A DNA stretch of 64,000 nt from Blastomyces gilchristii SLH14081 (taxonomy: Eukaryota > Ascomycota > Eurotiomycetes > Onygenales > Ajellomycetaceae): positions 1,250,976 to 1,314,975 of the forward strand of contig NW_003101680.1 of the NCBI RefSeq assembly GCF_000003855.2, in the 5' to 3' direction. The notes under the pieces were generated by a model. It saw nothing but the letters and a program-made list of their open reading frames with translations, was not told where the DNA came from and searched no databases. Position numbers and translations under genes: made by a program. Within the stretch, counting starts at the first letter, position 1. The number at the start of each line of letters is the position of its first letter. Below are positions 1-10,264 of this stretch, in pieces.

Positions 1-410
1 TCATCCATGAGAATACTACATAAAAACCCCAATCAAATTATACTCTGTATAGCAGATATATACAAAATATACAATATATGATTTTGTATTGTTAAGTCAA
101 AACTATGTCAAAACAAATCAAGAACAAAAACCAAAAACCTACATATCAAAAATAAATAGCAAAACAATCGGTCCCTCTTCTAAAAGCGGGCAATAGAAAT
201 GAAGGTAAGGAGGAAGCCAAAAACAAAATAAAACCGAATATGAAACAAAGATCAAACTACTAATACTACACAAGCACAGAAAATGTCAAGCCCATATCAT
301 TCCATATTTATACCAAACCAAAACACCTCAACACGACCGTGTCAAACCCAATTAGACAAGGACCACTAAGAAAAAAACATCACACCTTTTTTCCATATCC
401 CATACACACA
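1..410. other. AT-rich 3' flank of rlmA
   Basis: This stretch follows the stop codon of the MADS-box gene read on the minus strand and is A/T rich. It probably holds its 3' UTR. I see no coding sequence or structured RNA in it. Confidence 0.5.
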
Positions 411-2296
411 TCACTCAACCTTCACCCTCTTCCCCACAGCAACACTAGCATGCGGAACGCCACCATGCCCCGCGCCACTAGCACTAATCCCCCCTTCGGG
501 GCTCTTTCTCTTCTTCACCATTCCCCCTTCCTCCACAGCACCAACCCCTTCCTTCTCCCTGTCCTTCTCCTTCTCTTTCTCCTTCAAACCCGACTGCGAA
601 TGCAAATTCGGATGCGAATTCAACCCCGAACCTGAATTATTCGAACTCGAGAACCCAGGTCCATTCGTCACAATTGGAGTCGGGAAAGTCAGCGGGCTCG
701 GTAGCACGTTGCTATCTGGTCCGGAGCGGCCGAAACCCCACTCTGGGTAGAAGCTGGAGGGGGAGGGGAGGAGTGTATCGGACACGAAGCGGCTAGGTAG
801 AGCGGAGATGGGCGTGTCGATGTTGTTATTATGGTTGTTGTTGCTGTTTGAATAGCCGGCTGCGGCGTTGTTTTGGGAGGATGTTGCGACGGGTGGCGGT
901 GGTGGGCGCGCGAAGGGATTTGGAGGGCCCTGGGCGCCGGCGCTTAGGAGGGTAGTAGCGGAGGGTGAGGGGGGCGGCAAGACGACGCCAGAATGCCCTG
1001 TGTCGGAACTGCCGCGGGCAGGGGTGGCGGCAGTGTTCCCTGTGGATTCTCGTGGTGACGATTCGGCAGTTGCGCTACCTGCATCAGAGTTCTCGCTGGG
1101 AATTTGGACCTTTAGCCGAGGCCGCTTTGCGCTAACTTGGAGGCTGTTTGAGCGCGAGATTGGGGTGACGTCGGGTATCGAGGAGAGTGAATGTGTGCGT
1201 TGAGGGTGGGCAGGAAGAGTCGCAGATCTTACGGGAGGGGGTGGAGGTGGAGGCAGGGCGGTATGGCTATTTGAATCGGTATTCTCCGGTTCAGGCTTTA
1301 ATGGTGAGTCTGTTTTGGGGGAGTCTGATTGCGGGCCAAATCCAAAATGCTGCGCAAGTACCGAACCACGATCGTCAATTGGGGTGAAAATGCTTCGGGA
1401 TTTGGATGGAAGAGGTTTAGGGGGCGGTGGTGTTTGGCTGGGTTCAGGTTTTACCGGTGGCTGTGGTTGAGGTGGCGATCGGGAATGGGATTGTGCTTGT
1501 CGTTCTGGGGGAGGGAATGTCGGTGGCACAGAGTGTCTCTTCTGTTGTTCCTGTATGTATGGAGGTGGTGGTTGGGCCATGGGTTGATGATGGGGTTGTG
1601 GAGTGTGGTGCCGTTGTGGAGTGTGGTGTCGTTGTGGTTGGGGTGGAGGTTGGTGTTGATGTTGTGCGGGCGGAGGAGGAGGGGGGTGATGTTGTTGTTG
1701 CGGGTGGTGAGGGTGATGTTGAGGAGGCTGTTGCGGAGGCGGTTGGGGAGGGTGCTGTGGAGGAATTTGATGTTGATGTTGAGGGGGATGATGTTGTGGC
1801 ATAGGAGGAGGATAAGGATATTGACCTGGGCGTGGAGCTTGCTGGTGCATATTTGGATTTGCCTGGTGGTTGTACATAGAAGGGTTTGGTATATATGCAG
1901 CATAGCCGTTTTGAGGAGGCGGTGGAGTTGCATGGTGACGCTGTTGTGGGGGAACTAGCCCCGAACCTACTCGTTGAAGGTTGTTTCTCGAAGACGGCCG
2001 GGAGATGACAGGTTGTGGTGTTCCATGTCGAGGGTGGAAGACGCCATTCGGAATTGGTGGGGATGCAGATGGCTGATGATTAATATGTTGGAAGGTGGGT
2101 TGGCTCTGTATTTGCGGGGGGACCATGTTATTGTTCTGCGGTGGCATGATGTCCTCAACACCCGACACGTCCTCCTCTTCTTCCTCATCCAGGTTTTGTT
2201 TTCCAGCAAAATCAGCAGGCCCTTTATGCTCGTGTGGTTGGCCATACTATATAAGGTAATGAGTTAGTAAAAAGTAGTTGATAATATGCGCGGAGT

Positions 2297-2328
<32 letters not shown>

Positions 2329-2690
2329 TTTGTGGGATGGGGGGGGGGGGGGATTTATACATATTGATATCGTCCAAGCGTCTCATTAATATCCCCCGAC
2401 GAGAACTCGTACAACTTTTTGTTGTGGCCAAAGATGATGACGGCAACGTCGACGGAACAGAGGACTGATAATTCGTGTGCTTTCTTGAAGAGTCCACCTT
2501 TGCGCTTAAGGAACGTTCTAATTATAACCCAAAAAACGCGTCGCACTATATTAGATACGTGTGGTTGAAAATAGAATTTGAGGGGAAAAAAAGAAAACGG
2601 AAAAAGTTCGACAGAAGCTCTCTCAAAAACTTACACAGAGCGGTTCCGATCATCTTTGATAGCCTTAATTTCGATTTTTCTTCGACCCAT
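411..2690 (-). CDS. rlmA: RlmA/Rlm1-like MADS-box transcription factor
   Basis: Nuclear MADS-box regulator of the SRF/MEF2 type, the family that acts below the Slt2/MpkA cell-wall-integrity MAP kinase. Three exons fit: 2690-2635, 2517-2361 and 2246-411, giving 682 aa. Exon 1 starts [18 protein letters not shown]. Exon 2 carries the rest of the MADS box ([16 protein letters not shown], then [16 protein letters not shown]). Exon 3 resumes with [13 protein letters not shown], the usual Rlm1 continuation. The rest is low complexity: a His/Pro/Gln-rich tract at about residues 190-290, then Ser/Pro-rich sequence and a basic end (VGKRVKVE). Intron 2 contains a 30-nt homopolymer next to a 14-nt one. 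The fold and role follow from the near-invariant MADS domain; pathway placement is by family. Confidence 0.93.
2298..2352. repeat. T30 and G14 homopolymers inside rlmA intron 2
   Basis: A run of about 30 T (2298-2327) and a run of about 14 G (2339-2352) lie in the 114-nt second intron of the MADS-box gene. On the sense strand they read as C14 followed by A30, upstream of the acceptor. Assembled lengths of such runs may be inexact. Confidence 0.9.
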
Positions 2691-3124
2691 TGTCGCACAC
2701 CCTTTTATATAATGCGCCTATACGAGGCAAACCGGGGGAGGATACGGGTAGTTCCCAGCCTGGTGATAGAATCTGTATTGCTATTCGGGACGAGGGAGCG
2801 TTTATACCGCCCAGATGGCAGTCGGGAGCCCAGAAAGCGCCAGTGCTGCGAAGATGCCAGTAACAGGAGCTACAGAGGGAACAGAGGGCTCAATGTTTGA
2901 AGGCAGAATATGTGCCTATTATGATGAATGTATCCGGGCGAGGGAGAATGGCGGGAGAGGCGCAAAAGAGAGCAAAAGCTGAAGAAGAACTGCGAAGAAA
3001 GGGGTGGGCTATAGATAGCTGTCGCTTATATGAAATGAGCAGGGACAAGGGAGATCAGCGACGGCAATGGAAGATATGAGAGCGCTGGCGCGGTGGAAGC
3101 GATTGAGAGAGGTGAGATTTAGGC

Positions 3125-3198
3125 GATGAGATGAGATGAGATGAGAGACGATCGGTCACAGATGACAGGTGACAGGACAGCAGCAAGCACTAGACCAG

Positions 3199-3230
<32 letters not shown>

Positions 3231-3233
3231 AGG
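3125..3233. repeat. Microsatellites: GAGAT and GTC/GTA tracts
   Basis: A pentanucleotide GAGAT tract at 3125-3145 is followed by a GTC then GTA trinucleotide run at 3200-3233. Both are in noncoding sequence upstream of rlmA. Confidence 0.85.
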
Positions 3234-3597
3234 AATGGCTGTATGGCTGTGGTGACGCTGGTGACGCTGGAAGCTGGTACAACGGAACAAAGACGAAGTT
3301 GAGCCGTTGGAGACCTTTCAACCAACGGGTGACAATGAGGATGACAATGAGGATGAGGACAGCGATGAGTATTGCGGACTCAAAGGTAACGCAGGGCGGA
3401 CCAGAAGCTGGCGAAGGATGATGATGGCTGGAGGGAGTTTTGGGTGGTGATTTTGGGGGCGGTAGAAGGTGTAGATAGTGTCGATAGTCTCAGGATATTT
3501 GGGGGGGGGGTTTGGTTGTGTGTTTTGGTTTTGGTGGGCGTTATTGATCGGGGGGACACGGGAGTTCTAAAGATAGAGCAGGAGGAGGGAGCGGAAC

Positions 3598-3620
3598 GGG
3601 GGGGGGGGGGGGGGGGGGGG
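3598..3620. repeat. G23 homopolymer
   Basis: An uninterrupted run of about 23 G in intergenic sequence. Long G/C runs recur in this window (22896-22912, 31026-31041, 48758-48780). Confidence 0.9.
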
Positions 3621-3769
3621 ATCCGTCACAGCATCCCTGAATGCTTTGTCCGGATGAGTTAGCGCGGTCATCGTGGCGGCTTCCCAACCGCTAACATCGC
3701 GGCCAGCAACAGGTGGGTGCTTAAAGGGATCTGTTTTGTTTTGTAAAAGAATAACGGGTAAATATCAGT

Positions 3770-4851
3770 TCATGGGGGGACAAGACTCCCATTTGTCATT
3801 GGGAGGAAAGGCAGAGGGGCCGTACCCATCGGTTCATTCCCTGACATTGGAAGCTGGCCTAGCAGGCAAAGGAATATGAAAATGACATTTCGATACGTAA
3901 TGCGCTCTAGATGGAAGGGTTCATCTCTATCATAGAATGACACGCGTCGAAGCTCCGACAGCCGCCTCATGCGCAGCATATCCGGCGTGGTATCAGGCTC
4001 TATGAAGTTCTGGGGACATAGGATCATAGTGCCGGCTGATACATGTGATCGATGTATCTCGCTCATAAACGCTCTGCTGCCGGCCAGTGGATCTTGACTG
4101 CATTTCGCATATGAAGGCAGAAAAATAGGGACCGACCCACCACTTACAGCCTTACGGCTGTCCCAGTAGGTGCCCGGCGGGTAGTGAATATCTGATGGGC
4201 AAAGATCAGCCTTTGTCTCAGGAATAGTATAGACAACACAATTTTATGTAAAGGAAGAATATATAAATGGCAGACTCACCGCTATATTGAGGGGGGAAAG
4301 TTGTTGTAATGAAGTCATCGGAACAGTATATTTGTAGAGGTTCGTCCCCCATGATAATTTCTTGAAGCTTGTCCAGCCTTCCTGGAGAATTGTCAGACAA
4401 ATCGCGTAAAAGGGGGGATATGATTCAAGTTACTTCATACATACTTCGTACATAGTCAAACCTGTAGCGCATTGCCAAATTCTGAAAAAAATATTCAGCG
4501 CCCGTATTTCCCACATAAACTGTTCCAAAGAGTGCCTCGTATGTGTATTGGGTGGACCGCTCAACGCCCGGAATTAGATCGTCGTGGCCGTACCAAGTGT
4601 CTAGAAGCGTATTAAGATCTCTCAATCTGTTCTGTGCGACCCTTACCTGCGCTGAATGTTAGATGTGTGTTTGCGATAATTTCCACATCAATCCATACCA
4701 ATTGACTCATACTTCCTTGTTCAATTCGCCTGTAGAGAACGTTTTTTTGTCCAGGATATTCACAATTATTACTGCGTGTCCTATAAGAATAGGAGAAGCG
4801 CAGTTTATATAGGAAAATAACAAGTAAAAGCATGTGTTTAATTTGTATCAT
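3770..4851 (-). CDS. Secreted zincin-like protein, probably truncated
   Basis: Four exons fit: 4851-4647, 4600-4445, 4381-4280 and 4191-3770, giving 294 aa. Introns are 46, 63 and 88 nt; the 63-nt one has a clean GTATGT donor and CTGAC branch point. The start is the Met before a hydrophobic signal-like stretch (MLLLVIFLYKL). Cysteines and spacing (ANTHLTFSA, then ALFGTVYVGN, then IYCSDDF, then GTMILCPQNF) resemble the front half of fungal M35/lysine-specific metallo-endopeptidases, in which an LCPxFF-type segment precedes a HExxH zinc motif. No HExxH follows here: the frame runs into a non-conserved tail and stops. I infer a truncated, probably catalytically dead member, or a family I do not recognise. 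It is divergent from the chitinase gene, 988 nt away. Confidence 0.55.
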
Positions 4852-5839
4852 GCTTGAGAAAGTTCGAAGGACTCCGCTCCCACGAGAAGCAGATAGATAT
4901 CTCCAAACTGGAACAGAAGGAAGGGAAACTGAGAGAGAGATATGTATGGAAGAGCGGGTTAAAGAAGTGAAAGAGTGAAATAGTTGATAACTATATATAA
5001 GTTCACTGACTGAGGACATGCTTTTTTACATTGTCGTAGTGGCCACACCATCCTCAGGTTCACGCCTCTAACTAGCAATCTTTTTATTCTAGTAGTCATT
5101 AGGCAGTTAACTATTCCACAGCGCATGGATCAAGGAAAGTCAGCATGAAATTGATCATGAATTCAGCTGCGATGCAAGACGTAGCTGGCAGGTTGTGCGG
5201 ATGTTGGAATGCTGGATGTTGCCTTGCAGGAGGATTTGATAAATTGCAATGGCGTCCGTTCCTGTAATTAAATAATGAAGGTAACGACAAATACATCTAC
5301 ATGTACATTGTACATACATGAGATTGTAGGCGGTTTGGTGAGCTGCACAAATCGGGAGCATCAAGAAGTGAATATATATGACTTGGCGCCAAGGACTTCC
5401 GCCAAGGATCTCCGCCACCAGAAATCTCATGCGAGCGATTCTTTGTCAGAGTTCAAGCTATTCTCCTAATGTACATACATGTATGTACAAGTGCCAGTGA
5501 GCTGCAAGCAATCTGTTGTAGTTGGATCTCTTTTAATATGACGCCGCGATTCTGGTTTGTCCCGAATCCTGGGCCTTCTGATGCGTTGACTTTTCTGTGC
5601 ATGCCTCAATGAGAAGCTTTGTATGAGTTTAATGACTCCTATATCGGATTTTGCACGGCTATGTTCCAGCGGATAACCCGAAGCAGGCATGGGATGCAAA
5701 TATATGTATATATTATAGCCAGGGGTTCCGACTCTGCTTCAGCCATGTCGACTGCCGCTGATTGGGGTGAGATTCGCTGAGTTAGTTCAAACTACTCGCA
5801 GTTGTTAAGAAGTTCAGTGGCTCAACGTTGTTCCAGATC
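4852..5839. promoter_or_regulatory. Shared divergent promoter region of secreted protein and chitinase
   Basis: A 988-nt gap separates two start codons facing away from each other. It contains a TATATATAA-type stretch at about 4991-4998 and repeated GTACATACATG-like short palindromic runs near 5301-5319 and 5470-5485. No coding sequence is evident. Shared regulation is inferred only from the arrangement. Confidence 0.5.
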
Positions 5840-8800
5840 ATGAAGTCCCTGAGCATCATCGCCGTTCTGGGGTTGGCAAGCCTTGCTCCTTTTCTCGCTT
5901 CGGCCGCTTCGGATGCTACCTGTTCAGAGTCTCGACCGTGCAAACAAGGCTGCTGTAGTAAATACGGGAGTTGCGGGTTCGGACCTGAATTTTGTTCCCC
6001 AAAGACATGTGTGTCGACGTGCGATGCTAAGTCGGAATGTGGCAGTAAGTTGCTGAGTCCCCCTGTGGCATAATTTTGAGATGGGCTACCTTTGAAACCA
6101 AGTTCGAGCTCATGCTCGGCTCGGATATTTTTATCGCATCTTGTCTTGAGGATTGAGTTGAGGCACACGGTTTGTTAACTTTTATAATTCTTCACAGAAT
6201 ACGCACCCAAGGGACAAGAAAAATGTCCTCTCAATGTTTGTTGCTCACGGTTTGGGTGAGATAGTTAAGATTCCATATGCTCCGATATTACTGAACACTG
6301 TCGCTAATAGCACGCCTGAAAGTTTCTGCGGTACCACTGAAAGTTTCTGCGGGAAGGGATGTCAGAATGGGTGCGGCGAAATAAAAAGGCCGTCAGTTAT
6401 TCTCTATGGCAGTCAGCTATCCTACTTCATGTTGTAAATCAGTCTTACTAATTAAATCTACAGTTCATGCTCGGGAACCTCTACAAGGGCGCGATATATC
6501 GGCTATTTCGAGAGTTGGAACTATGATCGTATTTGTGATATGCTCCATCCGTCAAAAATCAATACCAAGCCTTGGACAGTGAGAAAATATTATTTCATTC
6601 TATCACGCTACTGTCTGCGGAAATGGACAACTGACTGCTTTTCGCAGCATCTTAATTATGGGTTTGCTCAGATCAACCAAGAGGACTACACGCTAACTAC
6701 AATGCACTCCTATGACAAAGAATTCTACCACCTTTTTACAGACTTAAAAAAACAAAAGCCCTCTTTGAAATGCTTTATATCCATTGGGGGATGGGATGCC
6801 GGTAGCAAGATCTTTTCTGATATGGCGAAAAGCGAGGGTTCGCGAAAGGCGTTTATTGACTCGGTTATTGAGTTCATGGAGGAATACGGCTTCGATGGAG
6901 TTGATATCGACTGGGAATACCCAGTAGCTGATGATCGGGGTAAGGAAAACAAAAACCCTTTACTATCTACTAAATAGTTTAATACTTTTTGCACAGGTGG
7001 CTCAAAAGAAGATTTTAAAACATATGTCCAACTTCTAAAGGAGCTGAGGGCTGCTGCCGAGGACAAGTACGAGATAACCGTGGCACTTCCGGCTTCGTAT
7101 TGTAAGTATCTGATCCTACTATATGTTAAAATCGCAACCCCGTCTAATAGTTTGAGGTAGGGTACTTGAGAGGATTTGATCTTAAACGCATGTCAAAATA
7201 TGTCGACTGGTTTAATGTGATGACATATGACATCCACGGCACCTGGGATGGCAACAACAAATGGACGCAGGAAGTCATCAACCCTCATACAAATCTGACT
7301 GGTAAGCACCCCACCTAAATATGCAAGGTTATATGTACTGTAGCTAACAATCAGTAGAAATATCGTTAGGCCTAGATCTTTTATGGCGCAATTCTGTCCC
7401 TCCCGAAAAGGTTTCTCTGGGTCTTGCATTTTACGGCAGGTCATTCACACTAGCGGATCCTAGTTGCTCTACTCCGGGTTGCCCTTTTAAAAGGTTTGGT
7501 GACGAGACATCCGGGGGCGCTGTGCCAGGATTATGTACTCTGAACAGCGGTACGCTGTCAGACTATGAAATCGATAGGGTTCTGAAGGAGAAATCCCCAG
7601 ACGTTTTCTATGACCAAGAATCTGGAGTCAATTGGATTACGTGGGATAATGATCAGTGGTATGGATCTACCGTACCTTTGCCCTCCCCGTTCACTCACAC
7701 GCAGATCCCCTTGCTTTATAATCTATCCTATTCTGCTTCCTTCTCTACTTTCTGCCCTTGACGGCCCACTGGGCTAATTATGAGCCGTGTACAGGGTTTC
7801 ATACGACGATGGCAGAACATTGAAGCAGAAGGCAGATTTCGGAAACAAGCTGTGCTTGGCGGGCACCTTCGCCTGGGCCATTGATCTTGGAGGCCCTGGC
7901 ACACTGAAGAATCCTAATGATTTGACCGCCGACGATACTCTCCGCGGCGCCGACCCGCAGGGTGGAGATGGCGGTTCTGGCGAAGTCTATATCTCTCCAG
8001 AGATTTTCAAGAAAAAAGATCCGCGCATCGCATGTGTGCCCCCGTGTACCTTTATTATGCCTCCAATCTCTCTGACTAGTCCCTCTACAATCACCCTTCC
8101 TCTATATACAACATCTTTGGAAGTGGCATGGCCAACCACACAGTTGGCTACGCTTCCCGGAGGTTCGGTATTAACTTCCACTGGCCTAGCAAGGACAATC
8201 CAAACGACGACACTTACGATCCCTCCTATTACGACCTCAGAGATCAGCCTATGGAATTGGAAGGTTACCGATCCCGATGCCTCAAGTTCCAGATATACTC
8301 CCATAAGCAGCATCCTTCCCCCTCCGTTTGTTATTACGGAGAAACTTCCGGAAGGCTGGGTGCAGGGCAATCCTCCGAAACCAACGCCGGGCGATGGGAA
8401 CCCTGGGGTGATAATCAGTAACGGGAGTGATTCGAAATCCGGATCTGATGATCACGATATCTCTGGGCACGATAGGCAGAGTAATCCCCCCGAGGCAACC
8501 GGCGGGACAGGACATTCGGCGCCAGAATCGGCTGCACCCGACCCCACCGGGGCTGGCAGAGGAATTAATTCGCTTGATGGTAAAAAGGGGAACCCGAATA
8601 GAGGGAAAAATTCTCAGCCGGCAACAGCAGATACAGGACGGCCAACACGTGGATTTGATGACAGCCGCCACGGCCGGACAACTAAAGGGCATGAAAATGA
8701 CCATGTAATAACAGTTGTCAGCGGTGATTCGATACTTAATTCCCATTTTCCTGCTAGCACAACAAACTCACCTATGACTACCCGGACAATTACTCCGCCA

Positions 8801-10264
8801 CCGTTTCCTTACACCACAGGTACCGAGGAGGACAACGACGATGATGACGATGACGACAACAAGATAATATTGCCCGTTGTTACCTTTACTAAAGGCCCCC
8901 CTGATCCACTCTGCACAGCAAATTGTGGAAAGAAGTGTGAAGGCCCATTTTGCGATGAACCCTGTGAGCACAACTGCGGCGATGGAGAAGACTTCTTTTC
9001 CGAGAATGAAAAGACAAAACCTAAAAATACTCAAAAGTGCAGAGGCCCAGACTGCAAGAATGGCAAGTGCACGGGCTTATTATGTATCAATTTCGGCTGC
9101 ATCGGGCTTGATTGCCTCGACGGTATGTGCTGGGGTCCTAAGTGCGTCATCACTTGGTGCGGTGGGCTCAAGTGCATTCCAAAACTTGATGGCTGTAGTG
9201 GTGACGGATGTAAACCCAGTGGGTGTCTTGGGTTGCACTGCAACGGCAGAACAGGCCGATGCTTTGGTCCGAACTGTATTGGCTTTGGCTGTGATGGGCC
9301 CGATTGCGATAATGGGAGTTGCAAGGGTCCAAGATGCTGGCCCCTTACGTGCGAAGGAGAGGGCTGCCAGTCGGGATTCTGCACTGGATCGAAATGTGAG
9401 ACAGGAAAGGGCGGTTGTGACGAAGCGAGAACCGCTCGTCGATGTACAGAACTTGTTTCCAAGATCCAGACAAGATCGGACAAAACTGAGTACTTTACCA
9501 CCACCAACACCAGGTGCCACACGGTCACTGCATGCTCCGTCCAACCCACAACTATCACTACCACAACTACCATGGCAAAGCTTCCCGTATATACCGGCGT
9601 GGGGGTAACAATGACACCACCAGACACCAATGAACATTATATGGCCCTGGCACAATATCTTGTGTATAAAATACACAGCCGAGATGCCACCCGAATGTTC
9701 TATATTCCAGAGGTAGCCACACCAACAACTACCGCGAAACCAAAGAAATCTCCCCCCCCCGCAGAGTTAAAATGTTTTGGCTCGGGCAGCACTTCTCATC
9801 GCGCGGATATGATCCGTGCGATAGAAAGCTTTTGTAATGAAAACAAGGGTCGGATGATTAGAAAGGAAGACGGTAAAATTATAGACTACTATGGCTCAAG
9901 GTGTTTCGGTCCTGGGGCATGTTTTGTTGAGGTCAACATTTCCGTGGAGTTAATCAATGACTGTGACCCATTCGAACTCGATGGGGGAAGCCCAGGAGAT
10001 TTGTGCGGTCACTCGTTCAGACAACCTGTTGACGAGTGTGATACCAGGGGGACAAGTTTCAAATACGGTGGTGTATTAACGACTGATTGCGCTCGCTGGA
10101 TAATAGACCCTGGCTTTAACGCACCCGGAGGCCCAAAGGCTAAATATCCTCTGTTGAACGGCACTGGCATTGCAAATACCACTATGACAAACCACACTGC
10201 ATCCTGGGCAAAATTCAATTCTAGTTCGGTTTATCCTGCCCCAACTAGACCGACGCGGCTATGA
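5840..10264 (+). CDS. Class C (killer-toxin-like) GH18 chitinase with chitin-binding and Cys-repeat modules
   Basis: Nine exons fit: 5840-6044, 6198-6255, 6323-6391, 6464-6578, 6648-6939, 6997-7101, 7161-7301, 7358-7658 and 7795-10264, giving 1251 aa. Order: signal peptide (1 to about 22), two hevein-like ChtBD1 modules (about 27-65 and 70-107; CCSKYGSCG and CCSRFGFCG cores), and GH18 from about 119 (RYIGYFESW). GH18 has SIGGWD at about 194-199 and the full catalytic DGVDIDWE at 232-239, so it should be active on chitin. The barrel ends near WAIDLGG (about 462). A Ser/Thr/Pro-rich linker with an Asp tract follows. Residues about 803-975 are a cysteine array of CxGPxC/CxGLxC units, then a C-terminal Cys domain (about 1088-1215). 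The enzyme is presumably secreted. Class C chitinases are large, ChtBD1/LysM-bearing and similar to the Kluyveromyces killer-toxin alpha/beta subunit; roles in hyphal antagonism are known for relatives, not shown here. Confidence 0.92.

Larger units (their letters stand above)
2691..3769. other. Intergenic region with short tandem repeats
   Basis: Promoter side of rlmA and 3' flank of the next minus-strand gene. A TATATAAAAG-like box lies on the minus strand at about 2702-2711, but only some 13 nt before the rlmA start codon, so its use is doubtful. The region holds (GAGAT)n at 3125-3145, a GTC/GTA trinucleotide tract at 3200-3233, and a G23 run at 3598-3620. No convincing gene is visible. 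Confidence 0.6.

Noticed and set aside
868..1958. Several long plus-strand frames across the rlmA region
   Set aside because: They are antisense shadows of the low-complexity Pro/His/Gln coding sequence on the minus strand.
4619..4646. 28-nt intron option in the zincin-like gene (acceptor at AGAG)
   Set aside because: Too short for a fungal intron; the 46-nt option ending at CTTCTAG keeps the frame and is preferred.
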